From positions 14,103,082-14,167,081 of the forward strand of contig NC_071397.1 in the NCBI RefSeq assembly GCF_022682495.2: a stretch of 64,000 bases of DNA. The letters are read 5' to 3'. The notes beneath the pieces are model-generated. The model ran no database searches. It saw only the letters and a program-made list of their open reading frames with translations, and was not told the DNA's origin. Position numbers and translations under genes: made by a program. The DNA is from Desmodus rotundus. Taxonomy: Eukaryota; Chordata; Mammalia; Chiroptera; Phyllostomidae. Shown here piece after piece: positions 56,254-64,000 of the stretch (the stretch's first letter is position 1; each line of letters opens with the position of its first letter).

Positions 56254-56285
<32 letters not shown>
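56210..56285. repeat. 25-bp tandem duplication followed by (TG)n
   Basis: TTTAAAGGGTACCACTTTGC (56210) recurs as TTTAAAGGGTACCAGTTTGC (56235) in two abutting 25-bp units, followed directly by about 15 TG dinucleotides (56255-56285). Confidence 0.9.
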
Positions 56286-56287
<2 letters not shown>

Positions 56288-58960
56288 TAAAAGAGAAAGA
56301 GAAAGATTGAGATTTTTTGCCCAACTCTTAGTTCTGATAAATATTTCATGTTTCAAGAGGCTATTGTGGTGCCTTTGTAATAGATCAGTTGACATGATTA
56401 TGTTGATGTCTACAAATATGTAGCAGTACTTTTAAAATCCATCATACTTCATTTCCAGGAGTGGCTGCAAATGAAGTAAACCAATAATTTGATACACTAA
56501 ATGTCTGCCTTTCTAATCAAAGCTAGATCCAACATAGACTGAATCTCTGTCAAATACCTGTTGTTTATTATTTGGTTAATTAACTTGTCAATGTAATGTC
56601 AGTGTCACTTGGTGTTACATGAATGGTTACATTTCACATATATAGACAATTTTTTGACTTTGGATAACTATATATGTTACCCAGGCTTTCTCTAAGGCTG
56701 CTTCGATGATTCTAAGGTAGCTGTCTCTTTCAATAAATGTTTATAGTATTTAAATTGCATTATCTTTGAGCTTTAATGGTAGGTAACCTGCTATATAAAA
56801 AGTACTAGATTCTTTAAAACTCAGAAGACCTTCCCTTTGTAAATAAAACTTGTTGAGCTCCACCTCGCTGAGAAATAGAGTATTTCAGAGCCATCTGAGT
56901 GTCAGTTTGGCTCCCTTCCTTTTAGCTGTCATTGCCTACAATCAACTCTTCTAAGGCTTCTAAAATTTTCTTTTCATTTCTAGTAACAGGAAAGATTCCA
57001 AAACAACTGAAACCCAGGTGGCTAGTTAGATGTATGTTGAGATGGACAGAAGTTTGACTGAGGTTGCTACTCATGGAAAAGTATATAAGGAAAGCTGGCC
57101 ATGGACTTCCAGAAAAAGTGCCTTTTCATCTCTTTGACTCTATAGTAGAGATGCTCAGATATCTACAAGGAGGTTTGTACACATTGCATGTGAGAAAACC
57201 CAGTCTTATTAATCTAATAGTACATTCTACACCATTATATGATTCTAAACCCAGAAACTACAGGGATGCAACAATTCAGAGGCACTTTTATTGCAGCGAT
57301 AGTTTTCTTCTACTACCATGGATTTAGAACCTTTAGAACATATGTTTGTAATAAAGCAAACATATGTCTGACTCTACGTAATCATGAAAAATGAGTCTAA
57401 CAGATAAATTTAAATGGAAACACTAGATTGTGGAATATGGTAAAATTATTTGTTTTCTATTGAATAGGTTTGCCTTTTCTTCTGATTAAACATATAAAAA
57501 TAATAGCATTTTAAAGTTGTATTGACAAAAAAATTCTCTTAAAAATTCATTGGTTCACCTAAATCTCTTTGAATCTCAAGCTAATATTCCGAAGCAATCA
57601 GAATCAATCAATCCACAAAGATTTATTCAGAACATAACATAGTGGGGATATCCATTGACTAAATATTAGACTCTCAGGAGAACTTTTAAAAATACCTATT
57701 AATAGATTTTGCCACAAACTAATTAATAGATTTTGCCACAAATTAAAAATTGTGGTTTAGGTCTACACATTAATTGTTGCTGCTGCTTTTAAAATTCCCC
57801 AAGTTATTTAATCTGTAAATAAGTTTGAAAAGCACTGTATACTGCTTAGTGTTAGTAATTTTCTACTGTCCTGGAGTTTTGGTATTGGATAACTGTTTTG
57901 ATTTGGACTTGCACCAGATTGCTTGTGAAAGAAACTAAGCAAATATTGCAGCTAACAAGAGCTCCAAAGATAAGTGGTCCAGGGTGAAATTAGCCACTGT
58001 ACAAATTAATGCAATGGGGTCCTTACCTTCCTCTTTAAACAGCAGTCTGGGTTTTCTTCCAGCTCCTGCTGTTTTTCCATAAAAGAATAAGAAGAATTAA
58101 CAAGGAGGTAAGAGAGGTTGCATTATCAGAAAAGCATGTTTTCCAGTGACCCCCAATTGACTAAATACCCAGAACTGTAACTACAAAAGAAGCTGATAAA
58201 ATCTGGGAGGCATGTTGCAAATATTTGTTTTTTCTACTTTTATTTACACCAGTATTATTCTTACCTTGCATCCTCAAACTATGCACATCATTTTGATATA
58301 CTTGGTTGGCTTACAACACTTTCCTTACACATTGAAAAGTAGGTAATGTTTCTGTTGGAGAGACATGTTTCTCATCTAACAAAAATATAACATATATAAA
58401 ATCTCTTTAGGGACCCATTTCTAAAAGATGAATCATTTTTCATGAAAAGTATGATAGCTGATGTGCTCAATGATACTTCCAAACATGTGTGATAAAACTG
58501 TAGTACTAAGAAAATTATATAAATGTGATGCTCCATTAACCAACCTTCACAGTTTGCTATTTGATCAACACCGATGAAAGTTTTGTTTCTTGGCTAGAAA
58601 GTCATCTCTGTCAATTAGGACAATTTAAAAACTCAGATGTACTTTGTCTTTTACTGTAAATCTATAGAGAAAATTCCTATTTTTATCCCATTTTAGTTTA
58701 ATTAAAAATGTAATTGCTCTGGACATTATACAATTACATATTTAGCCTTTAACTTTCATTGCTTGATGAATCCTTTTGGAGTGTTGTTTCAGAAGAATAT
58801 AGTAAGAGACAAATTTCCCAGATTGATATGTTCCACTTACAAAAATTGCACTTAGTAATGCAGAAAGCTTGGGAAAGGTTTCAGTATTTCTTCCTTCTCT
58901 CAGCCAGGATCCAATCAGGAGATGAAAATCACACAGTAATTTGAAAGGGGAGTGTTTAAC
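56286..58960. other. Unassigned AT-rich DNA
   Basis: About 2.7 kb. A 23-bp tandem duplication (ATTAATAGATTTTGCCACAA twice) lies at 57698-57744. An 87-codon plus frame at 57064-57327 has no recognisable family. From about 58890 an unnamed old repeat (CCAGGATCCAATCAGGAGATG, CACACAGTAATTTGAAAGG) begins and seems to continue after the L1 at 58974. Confidence 0.45.
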
Positions 58961-58962
58961 AT

Positions 58963-59209
58963 AAAGAACAGTTAAAACAAACAAACTCATAGAAATAGAC
59001 AACAGTATGTTGGTTACCAGAGGAGGTGGATGAAGGGAGGGTGAAGAGGGTAATGGGGTCAAATATATTGTGACAGAAGGAATCTAGACTTTGGGTGGTG
59101 AGCACACAATGGAATATACAGATGCTGTATTATGGAATTATATACCTAAAACATATATAATGTATTAACCAATGTCACCCCAATACATTTAATTAATAAA
59201 AGAACCATT
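58963..59209 (+). mobile_element. L1 LINE 3' end with target duplication
   Basis: Insert 58974-59198: AACTCATAGAAATAGACAAC, GGTTACCAGAGGAGGTGG, AGGGTAATGGGGTCAAATAT, AATTATATACCTAAAACATA, CCAATGTCACCCCAATAC, ending AATTAATA. Flanked by AAAGAACAGTT (58963-58973) and AAAGAACCATT (59199-59209). It is the sense counterpart of the 3' UTR at 6155-6240. 5'-truncated to 225 bp. Confidence 0.88.
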
Positions 59210-59474
59210 GATGATAAGAAATTTTCTACAAAGGAGTAAAGAGTGCTCTAAGCAAAAACTACCCTGGAACTGAGGGAAAGTACCTAAGGGAAACATAAAT
59301 CTTAAGGCTTGAATTCAGACCTCACAGGAGAAGGAGTGATTGCAGAGCCGTGATGGCAGAGAAAGTGGATGGGGTAACCCAGGTCCCAGCTTGTACACAG
59401 TTGTCGAATAAGCAGGAAAAACTCCCTCGAGATGCAGGCGAAGAAAACCATGGTGGGTACTGAGAAACAGGAAA
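59210..59474. repeat. Second half of unnamed old repeat (possible)
   Basis: If the L1 at 58974 is removed, 58890-58962 joins to this segment (ACTACCCTGGAACTGAGGG). The layout recalls an old mammalian repeat, but I cannot name it. Confidence 0.3.
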
Positions 59475-59476
59475 TA

Positions 59477-60652
59477 CAGTAGTCCTCTGTTATCCGTGGT
59501 ATTGCTTTTCACAATTTCAGTTACCCGTGGCCAACTGCCGGCTGAAACGATTACATAGACAATTCAGAAATAAACGGGTCATACGTTTTAAGCTGTACAG
59601 TGTTCTGGGTGGCGTGATAAAATCTCGTGCTGTCCCACTTCATCCTGCCCAGGATGGCAATTGCCTCCTTGTCCAGTGTATCCACACTGTATATGCTGCT
59701 TGCCTGTCAGTCACTCAGCAGCCCTCTCAGCGGTCAGATCAGCTGGCAGAGTATCAGGGTGCTTGTGTTCCAGTAACCCTATTGTACTGAATAATGCCCC
59801 CATGGCACAAGAGTAGTGATGCTGGCAATTCAGACATGCCGAAAAGAAGCCATAAAGTGCTCCCTTTAAATGAGAAGGTGGAAGTTCTTGATTTACTAAG
59901 GAAAGAAAAAAATCATATGTTGAAGTTGCTAAGGCCTTATGGTAATAACAAATCTTATATCTATGAAATCATGAGTCAGGAAAAAAATGTGCTTGTTTTG
60001 GTGTTGTACCTCAAACTTCAAAAATTATAGCCACGGCCCTGGCTGGTGGCTTAGTTGGTTGGAGCATTGTCTCATACGCTAAAGGTTTGCTGGTTCAATT
60101 CCCAGTCAGGACACACACCTAGGTTGCCGGCTCCATCCTGGTTGGGGAGTATACGGGAGGCACTGATTGATGTTTCTCTCTCACATTGATGTTTCTCTCT
60201 TTCTTTCTCCCTCCCTTCCTCTCTCTAAAAAATCAATGGTCATAACTTTGGGCGAGGATTAAAATAAAGTTATAGCTACAGTGTGTGGTAAGTGCTTAGA
60301 TAAAATGGAAAGGGCATTAAATTTGTGGGTGAAAGACATGAACAGAAAACGTGTTCCAATTGGTGGCAATGTATTGTGCCAGAAAGCATTGAGCCTATGT
60401 GAAGACTTCAGCAGCAAATCCTCTGAAATGAGTGACCACGTTCATATAACTTTTATTGTAGTATATTGTTATAATTATTATATTTTATTATTATTTATTA
60501 TTTATCACTGTCTAATTTATAAATTAAACTTTACCATGGATATATATGTATAGGAAAAAACATAGTGTGTCTGGGGTTCAGAGCTATACATGGTTTCGGG
60601 CATCCACTGGGGATCTTGGGGCTTATCCCACATGGATAAGGGAAGACTACTG
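59477..60652 (+). mobile_element. Tigger DNA transposon, internally deleted, split by VES SINE
   Basis: Inverted ends CAGTAGTCCTCTGTTATCCG (left, preceded by TA) and CAGTAGTCTTCCCTTATCCA (right, lower strand). An ATG at 59836 opens about 50 codons of a Tigger/CENP-B-like transposase N-terminus (MPKRSHKVLPLNEKVEVLDL, a helix-turn-helix region), degraded after about 60 codons. After the SINE (60035-60265) transposase-like sequence resumes (GTAAGTGCTTAGATAAAATGG), and the 3' end has CATGGTTTCGGGCATCCACTGG. Without the SINE it is about 945 bp against about 2.4 kb for full elements, so most of the catalytic domain is deleted. Confidence 0.9.
60021..60279 (+). mobile_element. VES SINE inside Tigger, with target duplication
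   Basis: Insert about 60035-60265: GGCCCTGGCTGGTGGCTTAG (A-box region), GGTTCAATTCCCAGTCAGG (B box), GGCACTGATTGATGTTTC, CACATTGATGTTTCTCTC, CTCTCTAAAAAATCAATGG. Target duplication AAAATTATAGCCAC (60021-60034) and AAAGTTATAGCTAC (60266-60279). The tail is longer and more mixed than usual. Confidence 0.94.
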
Positions 60653-60789
60653 CATGCTTTTAGGTTACTTCCAGAATGAAGCTGGGAACCAATCACTGGT
60701 GTACTTAGAAGCCTCAGTGGTAATTCACGTGAAACACACCACTGAATCTCAATGAGGGGCTGCTGCTGACACTTGAGGGCAATATGGAT

Positions 60790-61003
60790 AGCCATCTCCT
60801 CTCCGTGTCCTCAGGTGGTGGAAGTGGCAAGAAGAGCTCTCTGGGGCTTTTTTTTTTTTCCTACAAGGATTCTCATCACATTTAACAGGGTGCCAATCAT
60901 AACCTAATCATCTAACAAAGGCCCCCACCTCCAAATAACATCACATTGGAGATTACATTTCAACAAGTAAATTTTGTGGAGAGACAAACATTCAGTCCAT
61001 AGT
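60790..61003 (-). mobile_element. MaLR (MST/MLT-like) 3' LTR, partial
   Basis: Antisense LTR: CCGTGTCCTCAGGTGGTGG, AAGAAGAGCTCTCTGGGGC, AAAGGCCCCCACCTCC, AATAACATCACATTGGAG, TTTTGTGGAGAGACAAACAT and CAGTCCATAG (the reverse of the LTR start). The other half of the LTR is absent. An endogenous retrovirus-like remnant with no coding capacity. Confidence 0.8.
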
Positions 61004-61795
61004 ATTCTTCCCTGACCCCTGAAAATTCATGTCCTTGCATGCAAGATACATTTACTCCATCCTAATAACCCCCAAAATCTTAACTCATTCCAAGATCAAC
61101 TTTAAAGTTTAAGTCCAAAGTCTCATTTTAACATCATCTAAATCAGATATGGATGAGACCTAAGGTATGATTTATCTTGAGGCAAAATCCTCTTTAGCTG
61201 TGAACTTGTGAAATCGAAAATGTTATATGCTTCTAAAATGTAATGGTGGGGTAGGCATCAGAGAGACATTCCAAATGGGAGAAGTAGGAAAGGACAAAAG
61301 CGTAGCCTGTCCTGAGGGAGTTCTCAACCCAATGGGGAAAATCCTATTAGACCTTAAGGCTTGAGAATAGTCCTCTTTGGCCCCATGCTCTGTCCTCCAG
61401 ACCCACTGGGGCAGGGTATCACCTTCCGTTCCCACTGGGGCATTGTTTGTGCCCCAGCTGCCTTGCTGGCAGGGGTTGGGTCTCCAAGACTCTAGGTGGC
61501 CCTGTTCCCACAGCTTGGTGAACAACCTCACAGGGCCTCTCTGCTGAGGTGTCCTTTGGAATATAGGTGGATACAAACACAGCCCATGGCTGTGCACACT
61601 GCATGCGGGCAGAGATGGGTAGTGTGGGTACCACCGATGTTTTCTGCCTGTGCCTTTAGAAGAATGGCCTGTGCTGCACTGGAGTCCATTGAAGCCACAC
61701 TTTGGTCAGCTGAAGGGCATGGCGCCCGAGTGTGGGCAGGGGAGCCCTCCATGCCAGGGACTCAGTGAGCTGAGGTCCCACAAGCCCTGGGGGCA
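61004..61795 (-). mobile_element. MaLR internal region, partial
   Basis: It directly adjoins the LTR. On the minus strand a purine-rich tract (CAGGGGTCAGGGAAGAA) precedes the LTR, as a polypurine tract should. The plus strand shows TCTTAACTCATTCCAAGATC, GATATGGATGAGACC, ATCTTGAGGCAAAATCC, ATTAGACCTTAAGGCTTGAG and GGGCCTCTCTGCTGAGGTG, in the order known for MaLR internal sequence. Frames here (up to 124 codons) are not genes. No 5' LTR is found. Confidence 0.75.
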
Positions 61796-61829
61796 CCTAC
61801 CATCATGACAACTTTAAGTGGTTTGACCT

Positions 61830-63420
61830 AAACTAGAATTGATAAATTAAGTAAGATGTCAAATAGGAAGTAAATATACTAAACAAACAAACCTTGAAAC
61901 AAACAAAATAAAACCAACCAAGATTCTATTTCTAGAGCTAGTGAAAAACAAATTGAAAAATAAAGTTAAAATTTCTATCAAAATGGCCTTGTAACCATTA
62001 AGTGCTTAAGAATAATTGCAAAGACTTCAAAGCTTCTAAAATTTACAAACTAAAAATAACACTGAAACAATGAAATGAAATCTAAATGAATGTTCCAATA
62101 TGTTATGATCATGGGTTTAGAGATTCAGTGACATAAAAATGTCAATCTTACTTAAATCGATCAACATTGTAAATAAAAAAGTAACTATTTTCAACATTTT
62201 TTGGTTAGAAAAGTCACTTTTAAATTTTACATGGAAATGTGAAGGACTAGGAATAGGTAGGATATTTTTGAAGAGTAATATATCATGACTTGGTCTATAA
62301 AGACTTTTATAAAACTACAGGTAGAAAGCCCAATAAAAACATAGAGACTTCAGAAACAGACCCATACAAATATAGTCATCTAATCTATGCTAAAGATACC
62401 CTGGCAATTCAGTGAGGAAGAAGATGATTCTTTTCAAACTGGTGCCTAATAACTGGCTATCAATAGGTTTAAAAAAACCCTTGACTTCCTATGTAAAACT
62501 AATGAAGTCAATTAATACACCTACATGTGAAAGGAAAAAATATAATAATTTAGAAGGATATTAAGAGAATGCCTACATGGTCCTATGATAATTAATATTT
62601 CTTTTTTTCTTTTTAAAAATTTTTTGAAATTTTAATTTTTTTATTGTTCATTGAGAATTAATATTTCTTAAGAGTGACACAAAAGCATTAGTCATATAGG
62701 TAAAGACTGACAAACAGAACTATATTAAAAGTATAATTTTGTTTACCAAAAGACATAATAGAGAGACCATTAAATGGAGAAAATATTTGGAATACATATA
62801 TCTAATTAATAACTCATATAAAGAATATATAAGCACTCCTACAAATTATTAATAAGACAATTAAAAATTGTCCAAAGACCTGAATAATCACCTCGTAAAG
62901 GAAGAAAATTGACTAGCCACAAGACTATGAAAAAGAAAAAATAGAAGCTCAATCTCACTGGTCATTAAGAAAATTTACCTTAAAGTGACGATAAAATACC
63001 AATAAACTTCCATCAGCATATCTAATATTGTAAAAAATGATATCATGTATTTGATGTAGGTGGAGGAATTGGAATTGTCATACCCTGCTGGAGGGCACAC
63101 ACTTGTACAAACACTTTGGAGAACTGTGTAGCGCTCTCCGTGGCTGCACAGAGAGTGAGGGCGCCCTTGGTCATAACCTCAAAAGTAAGGTGTTCCTATG
63201 GGCTCCACTGAATAGTAACACAAGGTTGCTAGCAACATTATTTATAAAAGTTGAAAATTTGAAATAACCCAAAATACACTTGGATATTTTAGCCAAAAAA
63301 TATAGAGTTTGGTATATTCATTCAATGCGGTCATTAATATATAACAATGAAATATTAAATTTTCAGAAAAACGTAAGTATTGTTTGAAGTAAAAAACAGA
63401 AGAGCTAAAGAGAGTGAGGA
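61830..63420 (+). mobile_element. Old L1 ORF2, reverse transcriptase to C-terminus
   Basis: Sense and highly diverged: TTACATGGAAATGTGAAGG, ACAGACCCATACAAATATAG, GGCAATTCAGTGAGGAAG, GGAGAAAATATTTGGAATAC, AATATATAAGCACTCCTAC, TGGAATTGTCATACCCTGC, ATTTATAAAAGTTGAAAATT follow ORF2 order to near its end. No open frame. It hosts the micro-insertion at 62604-62655. 5' boundary uncertain. Confidence 0.75.
62590..62669 (-). mobile_element. Micro L1 insertion (52 bp) with target duplication
   Basis: The 14-bp AATTAATATTTCTT occurs at 62590-62603 and again, perfectly, at 62656-62669. Between them are a T-rich run, GAAATTTTAATTTTTTTATT and GTTCATTGAG: the extreme L1 3' end in antisense (compare CATTGTTCAATTA at 49461). 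Confidence 0.85.
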
Positions 63421-63640
63421 ACACACAAAAACAAACAATAACTCTAACTTCTCTTTTATCCTCAATGTTTCCCCTGTTGGTCCAAAGTGTTCCTTTGGCT
63501 TCGTGTGGCTCTGTCAGTGTAGCTGAGAACGGTGGATTGGGTTAAATCCTTTCATTTTGTCAATAACACTGAACCCAGGAACATGAAATGGCCCGTGAGT
63601 CATAGTCACTCACAGTATGCCCAAGTCCCCAATTTTTTTC
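63421..63640. other. Unassigned spacer
   Basis: Nothing recognised between two L1 pieces. Confidence 0.4.
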
Positions 63641-63644
63641 TGTT

Positions 63645-64000
63645 TGCATGGATGTTCTTTTATTTTCATTTTAAAAGAACTTTGAATTTTCTTTTTCTTT
63701 TTTTATTTCATTTTTTTGTTGACACTATTACAAATGTTCCCATTTCCCCCCACTTTGCCCTAAATATTATTTTTCAATTACAGTTTACATTCAATATTAT
63801 TTCATATTGGTTTCAGGCGCACAGCATCGTGGGTACACAGTCACATACTTCACAGTGTTCCCCCAGATGCTTCCAGTGCCCACCTGGCCCCGTCCATAGT
63901 TGTTACAATGTAATCGACTACATTCCCTATGCTCTACTTTACATCTCTGTGACTCTTGTGTATCCCCCAATTTGTACTTTGTAATCCCCTTTGAAGTTTT
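63645..64000 (-). mobile_element. L1 LINE 3' UTR, runs off the window
   Basis: Antisense L1 3' end: TTTTTTTGTTGACACTATTA, AATGTTCCCATTTCCCCCC, TTTCATATTGGTTTCAGGCG, CAGTCACATACTTCACAGTG, GTTACAATGTAATCGACTAC, CCCTATGCTCTACTTTACAT. The 150-codon plus frame here (63532-63984) is antisense to L1 and is not a gene. Continues past 64000. Confidence 0.82.

Noticed and set aside
57064..57327. 87-codon frame as a processed pseudogene or small gene
   Set aside because: No recognisable parent protein, poly(A) tail or target duplication.
61223..61768. Overlapping 124- and 90-codon frames as genes
   Set aside because: They lie in a MaLR internal region read in arbitrary frames.
63532..63984. 150-codon plus-strand open frame as a gene
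   Set aside because: Mostly antisense to an L1 3' UTR and running into a T-rich tract; Phe/Leu-rich chance translation.

Overview
The window looks like vertebrate nuclear DNA from a bat (Chiroptera, probably Yangochiroptera). It is AT-rich, has no open reading frame that behaves like a gene or exon, and is packed with mammalian interspersed repeats. The bat call rests on seven copies of a tRNA-derived SINE of the VES type (RNA polymerase III A/B-box head, TCTC-rich body, landmark GGCCAGGG-like end) and on L1 3' ends ending in a TTTATTGTTCAATTA-like motif (antisense view). Older layers shared by placental mammals are also present: MIR, L2, L1M, MER20, MLT1/MaLR and Tigger. All family names come from recognising sequence, not from a database search.

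Layout. 1-13 kb is mostly unassigned AT-rich DNA with MIR and L2 fragments, a TATC microsatellite, an antisense L1M piece (3.5-4.1 kb), an antisense L1 mosaic (6.15-6.79 kb), a VES SINE (10.75 kb) and a long L2 piece (11.2-11.8 kb). 13.7-21 kb holds an L1M end, a probable solo LTR (15.4-16.0 kb), three VES SINEs and an L1 3' end. 21-31 kb carries an internally deleted mariner, an L1 3' end, an MLT1 LTR, two L1 insertions about 30 bp apart (one tiny, one 5'-inverted) and a TA-flanked MITE. 31-42 kb contains an old L1 3' UTR carrying a hAT MITE, another L1M 3' UTR carrying MER20, a short Tigger derivative and a second mariner-like MITE.

43.7-47 kb is an old antisense L1 interrupted by a mariner and by a VES SINE. 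49.4-53.6 kb is a bat L1 with an intact-looking 5' end: its 5' UTR has tandem duplications, and an internal deletion has joined the ORF1 start in frame to the ORF2 reverse transcriptase end. 54.8-64 kb has LTR-like sequence, an internally deleted Tigger split by a VES SINE, a MaLR LTR plus internal region, an old sense L1 ORF2 carrying a 52-bp L1 micro-insertion, and an L1 3' end that runs off the window.

No host gene, RNA gene, CpG island or CRISPR array was found. The window is best read as intergenic or deep intronic DNA whose content is a layered record of transposition. I saw no new gene system. The most interesting items are the chimeric L1 reading frame, the duplicated L1 5' UTR, the very short and inverted L1 insertions, and the nested DNA transposons.
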